Below, piece after piece: positions 26,371 through 35,452 of a stretch of 64,000 nt of DNA (within the stretch, counting starts at the first letter, position 1; every line of letters begins with the position of its first letter). The translations under genes and the position numbers were made by a program. The DNA is from Lachnospiraceae bacterium (GTDB lineage: Bacteria; Bacillota; Clostridia; Lachnospirales; Lachnospiraceae). The DNA lies in NCBI GenBank assembly GCA_015057615.1, contig SVEA01000102.1:1-64000 (forward strand), given 5' to 3'. The notes below the pieces were generated by a model. That model was not told the DNA's origin, made no database searches, and worked only from the letters and a program-made list of their open reading frames with translations.

Positions 26371-26430
26371 TCATATGAAAAACAGATGGGTCATATGAAA
26401 AACAAACGTGTCATATGAAAAACAGATGGA
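26371..26430 (+). repeat. Three tandem 20-bp repeats upstream of the racemase-like gene
   Basis: TCATATGAAAAACAGATGGG is followed directly by two more copies, the second ending AACAAACGTG. The 20-bp period is two DNA turns, and each unit carries the palindrome CATATG and a TGAAA. It lies about 60-120 bp upstream of a predicted promoter, so it may be a phased binding site for a regulator. There are no spacers, so it is not a CRISPR array. Confidence 0.7.
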
Positions 26431-26490
26431 GCGAGATACCAAAAATAATCAAATTATGTCACATATTATTCAAAAAGTGTCATTTAAAGC

Positions 26491-26519
26491 TTGAATTAGT
26501 GAAAATGTTATGGTAAAAT
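26491..26519 (+). promoter_or_regulatory. Predicted promoter of the racemase/FGGY/aldolase run
   Basis: TTGAAT (26491-26496), a 17-nt spacer and TAAAAT (26514-26519) lie 47 nt before the start codon at 26566, downstream of the 20-bp tandem repeats. Together they suggest a separately controlled transcription unit. Confidence 0.55.
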
Positions 26520-26565
26520 TTAATCAGAATAATCAAATACGATTGAATCATAGACTAAGGGGGTA

Positions 26566-27231
26566 ATGAAAATAAAAAAACTGGTCGTCATTCATACTTC
26601 ACCTGCAACCGTAGAGAGTTTAACTTCCTTAATTAAGCAGGAAATCGGTAAGGTGGAAGTAGTTAATATTTTAGATGATTCCATATTAAAGGATTTGATT
26701 CAAAAGAATCATGTGGAATTTGTAGAAGAACGTTGGCTGCAATATGCAACCATAGCAGCTTCGATGGGGGCAGATGCCGTATTGAGCGCATGCTCTTCCG
26801 TAGGAGAAATTGCAGAAAAAGCGAATGCGAAACTGGACATTCCAGTGTATCGAATCGATGAAGCCATGGCAGAAAAAGCAGTACAGATGGGGAATACAAT
26901 CAGTGTCTTTGCAACCCTATCTTCTACTTTAGACCCTACTGTCAATCTAATAAAAAGAAAAGCAGAGAGTTTAGGGAAGGACTGTACACTTCATACCGTT
27001 TTAGTGCCGGATGCATATGAAGAGCTTATGCGGGGAAATCGTTCTCTGCATAATAAAAAAATCCAAGAAACGGTTCTCAAATATGCAGCGGATTCCGATG
27101 TCCTGGTTCTGGCGCAGGCTTCTATGGCTTTAGCAGTAGATGAGTTAAAGGGAATCGATATGGATAAGGTGCTGACAAGTCCCCGCCTTGGAGTCGCAAA
27201 ATTGAAAAAAGAGTTTTTCCATATTTCATGA
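26566..27231 (+). CDS. Asp/Glu/hydantoin racemase-superfamily protein
   Basis: This 221-aa protein belongs to the Asp/Glu racemase fold family. The N-terminal strand is KKLVVIHTSPATVESL. The first catalytic-type Cys lies in GADAVLSACSSVGEIAEKA near residue 76. The usual second Cys region (LVLAQASMALAVDEL) has Ala-Gln instead of a clear Cys. A one-base, one-acid or non-racemase mechanism is therefore possible, as in maleate isomerase or decarboxylase relatives. It is the first gene of a run with an FGGY kinase (19 nt spacing to GTG) and a class II aldolase, downstream of a promoter and a tandem repeat. A role in epimerising or isomerising a sugar acid is inferred from neighbours. Amino-acid racemisation is not excluded. 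Confidence 0.65.
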   Translation: MKIKKLVVIHTSPATVESLTSLIKQEIGKVEVVNILDDSILKDLIQKNHVEFVEERWLQYATIAASMGADAVLSACSSVGEIAEKANAKLDIPVYRIDEAMAEKAVQMGNTISVFATLSSTLDPTVNLIKRKAESLGKDCTLHTVLVPDAYEELMRGNRSLHNKKIQETVLKYAADSDVLVLAQASMALAVDELKGIDMDKVLTSPRLGVAKLKKEFFHIS

Positions 27232-27250
27232 TTTGGAAAGGGGTTTCACA

Positions 27251-28747
27251 GTGGATACGTCTATAAAAACCGAAAAGGAATCCTACTATATTGGAGTGGA
27301 TTTAGGTACGACCCATATAAAAGCAGCTGTTTTTGATCCCGATGGGTCTTTACTAGAACTAAGGAAGACATCGACACCGATTGAAACAGATGGATACGGG
27401 CAGATTTATGATCCTTTCATCTTCTATGGCATCGTCATTGATCAGTTATCCCTGCTTCTTAACCGGTATCCGAATACGAAGGGAATTTCCATTACAGGAA
27501 TGTCGGAAGCAGGCTTAATTATAAACCGTACTACCGGGAAAGAGGAAACTCCAATTCTACCGTGGTTTGACAGAAGGACAGTCTCTTTAGCCGATCGGGT
27601 AAAAGAGGAGAGAGAGGCGGATAATTTCTATAAAACTGGGTTACATAACAGCTTTAAATATGGGATTTATAAATATCTCTGGCTTCTTAATTCAAAGAAT
27701 ATCCGAACAGAAGATACGATATGGCTTTCCGTCTGCGACTATATTGGGTGGAAACTCACCGGGGTTTTTGCCAGTGATCCCAGCTTTGCAGCCAGAACCT
27801 ATGTATACGATATTGGTAACCGGGAATGGGATACGAAAAGACTTGGGGAATATAATCTTACGGAAAATAATTTCCCCAAGGTCTATCCTTCTGGGAAGAG
27901 GATCGGATCCTTATCTGATCCGGTACTTAATTCAAAGCTGCACAAGGGATCTGTTATGGTATGCATTGGAGGCCATGACCATGCATGTGCAGCATATGCT
28001 GTACTTAATGAGGATAAGAATCGAATCTGCAATAGTGTAGGAACCGCCGAGACCTATCTGGGAATGGACGAGCATTTTTCTATGTCGGAAGCCCGGTACC
28101 ATTCCGGAATGGTCTATGGTCCTTTTTTAAATGGAAAAGACTATTTTTGGATGGCGAATATTTCATCCTCAGGACAATCGATGGAATGGTTTTATAAAAA
28201 GGTATTAAATACGGAAGCGGATTACCAAAGGATGAATGCCGCTATTACCTCCATGCCGAAGGAACCGACTGGTATCCTGTATTATCCTTATCTATCCGGC
28301 ATTGGAACTCCTTTTTATCGGTCGGATGTCGGAGGCGGGTTCTTCGGTTTACGGGAAACACATGGTACAAAGGAGATCCTAAAAGCAATTTTGGAAGGGG
28401 TCAATTACCAAGGAAAATGGATTCTGTCCCTGGTACCGGATATTGAACCGGCAAGACTTAAGGATGTCATCTGTGTTGGCGGTGCCGCTAACAGTGCTCC
28501 CTGGATGCAAATAAAAGCAAATATCTTAGGAATACCGGTTACTGTTCCCAAGGTATCTGAGGCTACCCTTCTGGGGGCGGTAGCCGTTATGCTAGAGAAA
28601 AATTATGGAATGGAGGAGAAACAAAAGTTTTTATCCGGCAGCCATAAATGTATTCAGACATATGAAGTAGAGCATGCAATAAGTAAAAAATATAAGGATA
28701 TCTATGCAAATAAATATACATTCCTAATAGACAGGATATTAAAATAG
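27251..28747 (+). CDS. FGGY-family carbohydrate kinase
   Basis: This sugar kinase has the two-domain FGGY fold. The N-terminal ATPase motif is YIGVDLGTTHIKAAVFD, with substrate-side residues in ITGMSEAGLI and PWFDRRT. The C-terminal nucleotide half has CIGGHDHACAAYAVL, GILYYPYLSGIGTPF, LEGVNYQGKW and VGGAANSAPWMQIKANILGIPV. I prefer GTG 27251 (498 aa) to the TTG at 27233: GGAAAGGGG lies 7 nt upstream. Relatives phosphorylate xylulose, gluconate, erythritol or other polyols and ketoses. The next gene encodes a ketose-bisphosphate-type aldolase, which suggests kinase then aldolase action on one substrate. The specific sugar cannot be read from the sequence. Confidence 0.85.
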   Translation: MDTSIKTEKESYYIGVDLGTTHIKAAVFDPDGSLLELRKTSTPIETDGYGQIYDPFIFYGIVIDQLSLLLNRYPNTKGISITGMSEAGLIINRTTGKEETPILPWFDRRTVSLADRVKEEREADNFYKTGLHNSFKYGIYKYLWLLNSKNIRTEDTIWLSVCDYIGWKLTGVFASDPSFAARTYVYDIGNREWDTKRLGEYNLTENNFPKVYPSGKRIGSLSDPVLNSKLHKGSVMVCIGGHDHACAAYAVLNEDKNRICNSVGTAETYLGMDEHFSMSEARYHSGMVYGPFLNGKDYFWMANISSSGQSMEWFYKKVLNTEADYQRMNAAITSMPKEPTGILYYPYLSGIGTPFYRSDVGGGFFGLRETHGTKEILKAILEGVNYQGKWILSLVPDIEPARLKDVICVGGAANSAPWMQIKANILGIPVTVPKVSEATLLGAVAVMLEKNYGMEEKQKFLSGSHKCIQTYEVEHAISKKYKDIYANKYTFLIDRILK

Positions 28748-28776
28748 GAACTGAGTAAGAAAGTATGAGGTAATAT

Positions 28777-29667
28777 ATGAGAAAAATAGAAAATTTAACA
28801 GAAGTATTAAGAAAAGGACATGAAGGCAGATATGCAGTAGGCTCCTTTTCACCGCGGTATACAAAACTTATATTGCCTATCGTGGAGGCTGCGATAGAAA
28901 CAAAATCACCGGTGATCATTCAGATATCGGAAAAAGAAATTTATCGGCATAAGGTGGATATAAATGATTTTGCGGAGAAGTTTTTTGGTGTCATTGATGA
29001 GCTGAAGCCGACGATACCAATTGTTCTCCATTTGGATCATACCAAAGACTTTGCAATTATTAAGCAGGCAATTGCAGCCAAATTTACTTCTGTTATGATT
29101 GATGCATCCGAATATGAATTTGACAAAAATGTAGAACTGACAAAGCAAATCGTAGCCTATTCCCATCCGTATGGCGTAACGGTCGAAGCGGAACTGGGTA
29201 AAATTGGAACAACCGATTTTGTGGAAACCGAACATGATGAAGAGCTTTTCACTGTGCCAAAGGAAGCAAAGAGCTTTGTTGAATTAACGAAGGTAGATGC
29301 ACTGGCAGTATCGGTCGGAACCGCCCATGGGGTCTATACGGTAAGGAAGCCTCGAGTTGATTATGACCGACTGCTATCCATTAATCAATTGACGAAAACC
29401 CCCTTAGTATTGCATGGTGGGTCCGGTGTACCAAGTGATATGGTAATTAAAGCAGTACAGATGCCATCGGGTGGAGTCAGCAAGGTAAATATTGCTACTG
29501 ACGTTGAGCAGGCAATGCTGAAAGTAATCGGAAGGGAAACGCATATAACGGAGGAAGAACTAAACAGGTATCCACAGGAGATACTAAAGAAAGCAAGAAC
29601 AGCCGTTAAGGAGTTAGTGAAGGATAAAATAAACCATTATTTATTAAGTGCAGGGAAGGCAGAATAA
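28777..29667 (+). CDS. Class II ketose-bisphosphate aldolase (Fba/GatY type)
   Basis: This Zn-dependent aldolase cleaves a ketose 1-phosphate or 1,6-bisphosphate to dihydroxyacetone phosphate and an aldehyde. Visible metal and substrate motifs are VLHLDHTKD, VTVEAELGKIG, ALAVSVGTAHGVY, VLHGGSG and KVNIATD. At 296 aa it is of usual length. GAGG precedes the ATG. It follows the FGGY kinase by 29 nt, pointing to a dedicated catabolic pair rather than glycolytic Fba, although a tagatose- or fructose-bisphosphate specificity remains possible. Downstream genes are GH38 and a metallo-beta-lactamase-fold protein. Confidence 0.85.
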   Translation: MRKIENLTEVLRKGHEGRYAVGSFSPRYTKLILPIVEAAIETKSPVIIQISEKEIYRHKVDINDFAEKFFGVIDELKPTIPIVLHLDHTKDFAIIKQAIAAKFTSVMIDASEYEFDKNVELTKQIVAYSHPYGVTVEAELGKIGTTDFVETEHDEELFTVPKEAKSFVELTKVDALAVSVGTAHGVYTVRKPRVDYDRLLSINQLTKTPLVLHGGSGVPSDMVIKAVQMPSGGVSKVNIATDVEQAMLKVIGRETHITEEELNRYPQEILKKARTAVKELVKDKINHYLLSAGKAE

Positions 29668-29700
29668 AGAAGTTTGCAGGCTTTGAAGAAAGGCATGGTA

Positions 29701-32130
29701 ATGAATATGAAAGATAAGAAATTACATATGATTGGTAATGCTCATTTGGATCCGGTCTGGCTTTGGAATTGGCAGGAAGGCTTTCAGGAGGTGAAAGCAA
29801 CTTTTCAATCCGCACTGGATCGTATGATGGAAAATGAAGATTTTATTTTTTCTTGTAGCTCAGCAGTGTTTTATGAATGGGTAGAAAAAAATAACCCCAA
29901 GATGTTTGAAGAGATTGTAGAACGAGTGAAAGAAGGAAGATGGGAGATTGTCGGCGGATGGTATGTTCAGCCGGATTGTAATATTCCGAATGGAGAATCT
30001 TTCGTGCGCCACGGCTTATATTCGCAGCGCTATTTTCTTAAAAAGTTTGGCCGGATAGCCAAAACCGGCTATAATGTAGATAGCTTTGGTCATAATGGAA
30101 TGCTTCCGCAAATACTGGCCAAGAGTGGAATGGAGAACTATGTATTTATGCGTCCGATGCCGTTAGAGAAAGGACTTCCCGGAAGAATTTTCTGGTGGAG
30201 ATCTGAGGATGGTTCCAAAGTATTAACCTATCGGATACCCTATGAATACTGCAGTAGTGGAAAAGATCTGGAATACCATGCAAACCGGTTGCTCTATGAA
30301 CTAAAAGACGGGGAAGATGAGATGATGATGTTCTACGGCGTTGGTAATCATGGCGGTGGTCCAACGAAGGAGAATATTAAAAGTATTCATGAACTGAATG
30401 AGAGAGAAGATATGCCGACCCTTAAGATGAGCAGTACCATATCTTTCTTTGACAGTATTCGTAAGAGCGGGAAAGAATATCCGGTGGTACAGGGTGATTT
30501 GCAGCATCATGCCAGTGGTTGCTATAGCGTACTTTCCAATATTAAGAAAGAAAACCGGAAAGCAGAAACTCTGTTAGTTAATGCGGAAAAATGGAGTACG
30601 ATTTCCAAGGTTGTAAAAGGGCAGCCTTACCCGGAAGATTTTGAGCAGGCATGGAAGGGAGTTATGTTTAACCAGTTCCACGATATCCTGGCAGGCACCA
30701 GCATACCTTCGGCTTATGAGGATGCTTCCTATCTTTACGGGGAAGCTATGGCAATCGGGCAAAGGAATTTAAATTATGCGATTCAGGCTTTATCCTGGGA
30801 TATTCATATTGAAGAGGATGTAACGATGAAACCAATCGTTGTATTTAATTCCCACAGTTGGTCTGGTAAGATGGCAGTCGATCTTGAGATTCGCGGATTA
30901 AGTAATGATAATTTTAAACTGACGGATGAGCAGGGAAATGTCGTTCCTGCACAGAGAATTCGTTCCGAGGCAACCGTTAACGGACAATCCCGTCTCCTAT
31001 TTGTGGCAGATCTGCCAAGTATGGGGTACCGGGTATTTAAGCTATATCTTAAGACAGAAGCGCCAATCGACCTGCCTCATGTTCCTATTACAGAAAACTC
31101 GGTGGAAAATGACCGATACCGGTTAGAATTAAACCCGGAAACCGGCTGCCTAAAAAGCTTCTATGATAAGAAAAATGACCTGGAAATATTAAGGCGGGAA
31201 GGGGCAAGGCTGGCCGTTATCGAAGATAAATCCGATACCTGGAGTCATAATGTCTTTAAGTTTGACAAAGAAATTGCTAACATGGAAGTGGTATCCATTC
31301 GCATCCTGGAGGATGGACCGGTAAGATCAACCCTTCGTGTAAAGAGTAAGTATAAGGCTTCCTTTGTGCTACAGGATTTTAGGGTTTATAAAGAGCTTGA
31401 TTCGATCGAAGTTAAGGTGAAGGTGGACTGGAGAGAGCCCCAGACGATACTAAAGGTGAAATTCCCTGTTAACTTTAATTTTAGAAAGCCAACCTATGAG
31501 ATACCTTATGGATATATTGAAAAGAGTGCGAATGGTGAGGAGGAACCCGGGCAGACCTGGATTGATTTTTCGGGAGAACATTTTAACAACGGAAAGCTCT
31601 ATGGCTTGGGCATTGCAAATGACAGCAAATACAGCTATAGCTTTGACATTGATGAAATGGCAATCACCATCCTTAAGAACTCGGTTTATGCACATCATGA
31701 CCCGAAAAAGCTGGATCCACAGGAAGAATACGATTATGTTGATTATGGTGTTCAGGAGATGACCTATGCTTTAATTCCTCATGAAGGGGGATGGAAGGAC
31801 TCGGATATTATTCAAAGAGCGATGGAGCTTAATCAAAGGCCAATCTGTGTGATTGAAACCTTCCATGAAGGAAAGCTCCCTCAGGTTCAATCTTTTGCCG
31901 ATGTAGATAGTAAAGAAATCGTAATTACTGTGATGAAGGAAGCAGAGGATAAGGATGGTGTTATCCTTCGTGCCTATGAAACGATGAAGCACAAGGTTCA
32001 TGCGACCTTTCACCTTCCGTTTATGGAGCGTACCATAACCATGGACTTTGCTCCCTGTGAAATCAAGACAATTAAGATTCCCTATGATAAGGAAGCAGAT
32101 GCTGTTGAAGTCAATATGTTAGAAATGTAA
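29701..32130 (+). CDS. GH38 alpha-mannosidase
   Basis: This is a cytoplasmic Zn alpha-mannosidase related to the proteins at 16038 and 51061. Intact motifs are GNAHLDPVWLWNW (His15, Asp17), YNVDSFGHNGMLPQ (nucleophile Asp127), YGVGNHGGGPTKEN and FNQFHDILAGTS. Several in-frame starts are possible. AGAAAGG fits best with ATG 29701 (809 aa); the track TTG at 29674 adds an unlikely leader. It lies 33 nt after the class II aldolase gene. The C-terminal half is the beta-sandwich region common to the family (HHDPKKLDP, EMTYALIPHEGGW). Linkage specificity is unknown. Having several GH38 paralogues suggests that different mannosyl linkages are trimmed in turn. Confidence 0.9.
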   Translation: MNMKDKKLHMIGNAHLDPVWLWNWQEGFQEVKATFQSALDRMMENEDFIFSCSSAVFYEWVEKNNPKMFEEIVERVKEGRWEIVGGWYVQPDCNIPNGESFVRHGLYSQRYFLKKFGRIAKTGYNVDSFGHNGMLPQILAKSGMENYVFMRPMPLEKGLPGRIFWWRSEDGSKVLTYRIPYEYCSSGKDLEYHANRLLYELKDGEDEMMMFYGVGNHGGGPTKENIKSIHELNEREDMPTLKMSSTISFFDSIRKSGKEYPVVQGDLQHHASGCYSVLSNIKKENRKAETLLVNAEKWSTISKVVKGQPYPEDFEQAWKGVMFNQFHDILAGTSIPSAYEDASYLYGEAMAIGQRNLNYAIQALSWDIHIEEDVTMKPIVVFNSHSWSGKMAVDLEIRGLSNDNFKLTDEQGNVVPAQRIRSEATVNGQSRLLFVADLPSMGYRVFKLYLKTEAPIDLPHVPITENSVENDRYRLELNPETGCLKSFYDKKNDLEILRREGARLAVIEDKSDTWSHNVFKFDKEIANMEVVSIRILEDGPVRSTLRVKSKYKASFVLQDFRVYKELDSIEVKVKVDWREPQTILKVKFPVNFNFRKPTYEIPYGYIEKSANGEEEPGQTWIDFSGEHFNNGKLYGLGIANDSKYSYSFDIDEMAITILKNSVYAHHDPKKLDPQEEYDYVDYGVQEMTYALIPHEGGWKDSDIIQRAMELNQRPICVIETFHEGKLPQVQSFADVDSKEIVITVMKEAEDKDGVILRAYETMKHKVHATFHLPFMERTITMDFAPCEIKTIKIPYDKEADAVEVNMLEM

Positions 32131-32139
32131 CCATTCTTG

Positions 32140-32170
32140 TTCGGGTGTCAAAGCATTGCCGGCACCCGAA
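32140..32170 (+). other. Intergenic hairpin after GH38
   Basis: TTCGGGTG (32140-32147) pairs with CACCCGAA (32163-32170), eight perfect base pairs, with TGCCGGCA nearby. There is no T run, so it may stabilise mRNA or act as a weak terminator between GH38 and the next gene. Confidence 0.4.
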
Positions 32171-32209
32171 TAAGTTCTTAACCGGAAGATCGAAATAGGA
32201 GTATGGGAT

Positions 32210-34036
32210 ATGAAAAAATTAGGGGAACATTTATATGTCTATCAAGATACCTGTCAGGTATATATTATTAAGAATAATGACCGTGCAGTTCTGGTTGATT
32301 TTGGAAGCGGAGATGTCCTAGATGCTTTAGAGGGGATTGGCGTAGCAAAGGTTACCGATGTCCTGGTTACCCATCATCACCGGGATCAGATACAGGGACT
32401 AAAGAAAGCAACGGACTTAGGAATTGCTGTCTGGGTTCCCCATCAGGAACAGGAACTTATCAGCAATGCGGATGAATTATGGCAAAGAAGAGAAATCTAT
32501 AATAATTATAATAATCGTCAGGATCGTTTCTCCCTCCTACATTCGGTCAGTATTACCGGAACTCTTAAGGATTATGATACGGTGAAGCGAAATGGAATAG
32601 AATTTACCATTCTGCCAACGCCGGGACATACGACCGGTTCGATTTCGATTGCGGCTACGATCGATAGCCAAAAGATCTGTTTTACCGGTGACCTAATCTA
32701 TCCTGGCGGAAAGCTCTGGTCCCTGGCAGCAACGCAGTGGACCTATAATGGCGGAGAAGGCCTACCGCATCATGTCCTATCCCTCTTAGCTTTGAAGGAA
32801 CAAAACTTTGATAAGCTTCTACCTTCTCATGGGGATATCCTTGATTCGAAGGAAACTGTTTTAGAGTCCATTGATTTATTGGTGGAACGATTAAGCCGCT
32901 TGATGAAGCTTAGGCGCCAGAATCCCAGACTGTTTCTTTTGCGGGATAATCCGTATGAGCACATTACGGAGCATGTCTTATTTAATCGAACCAGTATGGC
33001 GAACTCCTATGTCCTTATCTCAAAAAGCGGAAAGGCACTTTTTTTTGACTTTGGTTACGACTTTATGGCAGGACCCGCCGCCGGATCCGATCGGAGTTCC
33101 CGAAGGCCTTGGCTCTATACAATCCCAAAGCTTTTTACGGATTATGGGGTTACGAAAATCGATGCCTGCATTCCGACGCACTATCACGATGACCATGTTG
33201 CCGGCTTCAACCTTTTAAAGAAAGTGTATCATACCAGGATACTCTGCCCTGAAAACTTCGCCGATCTTTTGAATTCTCCCGAAAATTATGATCTTCCTTG
33301 CCTCTGGTATGATCCAATTCCGGTAGATGAAGCTCTGGGGTTAGGTCAAAAGATTACGTGGGAAGAATATGAACTTATTTTGCACCCTCTTTCCGGGCAT
33401 ACCAGGTATGCGGTGGCAATAGAGTTTATGGCAGATGGAAAAAAGATTCTCTGTACCGGGGATCAATATGCGGATGGAGACGGTTTGTTTTGTAACTATG
33501 TTTATAAGAATAAATTCGAAGCGGATGATTTCTTTAACAGTGCTCAGCTATACCAAAGAATTCAACCGGATATCCTGCTCTCTGGTCATTGGCAGAGTTT
33601 AAATTATAAGGATACGTATGCCAGGGAGTTAGAAGCATTGGGTAAAGAAGTCAGCGAGCTGCATAAGTCCTTACTCCCTCTTGGAGAAGATACCGTTCTT
33701 ACGGATGATTTCTTTGCTACTTTTCATCCATATCAGCTGCAGGTGAAAGAGAAGGAAACATTCTCCGTGAAAATCGAGATAACCAATCCCTTCCGGCACA
33801 GGGTACCGGTTCAAGTGCAGTTGGTTTTACCGGAAGGCTTTCATAGCAAACATGACAAAACTTCCTTTGAAAAAGAGATGGGAGCTCAGGAGAATGCGTC
33901 CTTTACAATTGAAATAACCGCACCGAAGGAATCGGTTCACAGAGCCCGTATCGGCTGTGATTTAACCTTAGGTGATATACGATTTGGGCAGCAGGCAGAG
34001 ATGCTGGTAACGGTGTGCAAGCAGAAATCGAAATAG
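32210..34036 (+). CDS. Tandem metallo-beta-lactamase-fold hydrolase
   Basis: Two metallo-beta-lactamase domains lie in one 608-aa chain. The first (about 1-240) has THHHRDQIQG in place of the usual HxHxDH, so the last His is Gln, then TPGHTTGS and FTGDLIYPGG. The second (about 255-490) has a complete THYHDDHVAGF, LSGHTR, CTGDQYADGD and SGHW. About 110 C-terminal residues look like an immunoglobulin-type beta domain (FSVKIEITNPFRHRVPVQVQLVLPEGF). No signal peptide is seen. One domain may be impaired and the other active. Hydrolysis of a lactone, thioester or phosphodiester is typical of the fold, but no substrate can be named. It sits between GH38 and a DUF1537-type kinase, suggesting a role with sugar acids. 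Confidence 0.75.
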   Translation: MKKLGEHLYVYQDTCQVYIIKNNDRAVLVDFGSGDVLDALEGIGVAKVTDVLVTHHHRDQIQGLKKATDLGIAVWVPHQEQELISNADELWQRREIYNNYNNRQDRFSLLHSVSITGTLKDYDTVKRNGIEFTILPTPGHTTGSISIAATIDSQKICFTGDLIYPGGKLWSLAATQWTYNGGEGLPHHVLSLLALKEQNFDKLLPSHGDILDSKETVLESIDLLVERLSRLMKLRRQNPRLFLLRDNPYEHITEHVLFNRTSMANSYVLISKSGKALFFDFGYDFMAGPAAGSDRSSRRPWLYTIPKLFTDYGVTKIDACIPTHYHDDHVAGFNLLKKVYHTRILCPENFADLLNSPENYDLPCLWYDPIPVDEALGLGQKITWEEYELILHPLSGHTRYAVAIEFMADGKKILCTGDQYADGDGLFCNYVYKNKFEADDFFNSAQLYQRIQPDILLSGHWQSLNYKDTYARELEALGKEVSELHKSLLPLGEDTVLTDDFFATFHPYQLQVKEKETFSVKIEITNPFRHRVPVQVQLVLPEGFHSKHDKTSFEKEMGAQENASFTIEITAPKESVHRARIGCDLTLGDIRFGQQAEMLVTVCKQKSK

Positions 34037-34079
34037 GATATAAATATAGAGGATAGGTAGTAAAAAGATGGAGGTTATT

Positions 34080-35360
34080 ATGCCACATACAGTAGTAATT
34101 GCAGATGATATCACTGGAGCAAACGATATTGGAATTATGTATAGCAAGGCGGGTCTTGATAGTGTCGTATACAGCTACGATAAGCTGGAGCAGGGTATGG
34201 AATTTTCGGATGATGTAACAATTATTGATACCAACTCCAGATTTTGCTCCTATGAGGATGCCTACCAAAGGGTATATGAAGCAACAAAAAGATTTGATAA
34301 AAACAAGGTACAGCAATTCTATGATAAGCAATGTTCTGTTTTTCGTGGGAATATCGGTGCGGAATTTGATGCGATGCTGGATGCCCTCAACGAGGAGTTT
34401 GCGATTGTTGTTCTTGGTTTTCCGGACAACGGGAGAACGACGCTTCATAGCATTCATTATGTGTATGGGACTAGGCTGGAGGAGTCTCAATTTCGGAATG
34501 ATCCGGTACATCCCATGCGGCAGTCGAATCTGGTTGACATCCTTCAAGCCCAGACAAAACGTAAGGTTTCTGCAATTCCTTATGAAGTCCTGGAGCAAGG
34601 GGTAGAAGCGTTACAAAAGCTTCTAAAGCAGATGCAAAAGGAAACAAATTATGCTATCCTTGATGTAAGAAATAATGATGATCTTTCCCTTATTGCAAAG
34701 GCAGTAAAAGACTACAAGGTAATCTGCGGAAGCTCTGCTCTAGGCTATTATCTTGGCTTACTTCAAACGCGGAATAAGAAAGAAGATCACATACAGATAA
34801 CTCAAAACAGAAACTCCAAAATGCTTTGTATCGCAGGAAGTCTGACCCCGCAGACGAAAGCGCAGCTGAACTATATGGAGAAGAAAAAATATCCGGTTCT
34901 AATGCTGGATACGACGAAGCTGTTCTCTGAAGAAGAGAGAAGGTTGGAGGAAGAACGTATACTTAAGGAGTATGAAGCAGCTTATCAGAAAAGTGATATT
35001 ATAGTCATCCACTCCATGAACAAAGAGGAGGATGTTCAGAATACGAAGAGGCTGGCTGCTTCTCATCATATCGATAATACGGCGGTTTCCGAAATGGTAT
35101 CTTATACCCTTGCGAAACTCGCAAAGCAAATCAGCAAGCAATATCATATTCAAAAATATATTATCTGCGGAGGGGATACCTCGGCATCCTTCTGCAGTAG
35201 GATGGATATCAAAGGTATGAGGGTAATCAAGGAAATCGAAGCCGGTTTGCCAATCTGTCAAAGTATAACCATGCCATACGATCAGTTGATATTAAAATCG
35301 GGAAGTTTTGGCTCTGTAGAGTTCATAGAAAAAGCAAAAAATATTTTAACAAAGGAATAA
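34080..35360 (+). CDS. Four-carbon acid sugar kinase family protein (DUF1537/OtnK-like)
   Basis: The N-terminal domain begins HTVVIADDITGANDIGIMYSKAGL, the hallmark of the four-carbon acid sugar kinase family. The C-terminal nucleotide-binding domain has ICGGDTSASFCSRMDIKGM and LKSGSFGSVEF. Characterised relatives phosphorylate 3-oxo-tetronates or erythronate/threonate. I start at ATG 34080 (426 aa): GGAGG lies 5 nt upstream, and the track ATG at 34068 lies upstream of it. It is 43 nt after the tandem metallo-beta-lactamase-fold gene. A class II aldolase of the type that includes the partner decarboxylase OtnC is encoded at 42403. No dehydrogenase or OtnI-like isomerase is seen here, so a full tetronate pathway is not shown. 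Confidence 0.82.
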   Translation: MPHTVVIADDITGANDIGIMYSKAGLDSVVYSYDKLEQGMEFSDDVTIIDTNSRFCSYEDAYQRVYEATKRFDKNKVQQFYDKQCSVFRGNIGAEFDAMLDALNEEFAIVVLGFPDNGRTTLHSIHYVYGTRLEESQFRNDPVHPMRQSNLVDILQAQTKRKVSAIPYEVLEQGVEALQKLLKQMQKETNYAILDVRNNDDLSLIAKAVKDYKVICGSSALGYYLGLLQTRNKKEDHIQITQNRNSKMLCIAGSLTPQTKAQLNYMEKKKYPVLMLDTTKLFSEEERRLEEERILKEYEAAYQKSDIIVIHSMNKEEDVQNTKRLAASHHIDNTAVSEMVSYTLAKLAKQISKQYHIQKYIICGGDTSASFCSRMDIKGMRVIKEIEAGLPICQSITMPYDQLILKSGSFGSVEFIEKAKNILTKE

Positions 35361-35452
35361 TCAAGCAAAGGGAAGCTCAAATATTCAATGTTTATTGAAA
35401 AAAGCAAAAGAACTCTAGATGAGCAAGAAGCTGTGTAGAAATGAGGAAAAAC

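Noticed and set aside
26371-26430. CRISPR array
   Set aside because: The three 20-bp units are directly adjacent without spacers, and no cas gene is present.
33903-34598. 231-aa minus-strand open frame
   Set aside because: It is antisense to the tandem metallo-beta-lactamase-fold and DUF1537-type genes, both of which have conserved motifs. The frame has no recognisable domain.
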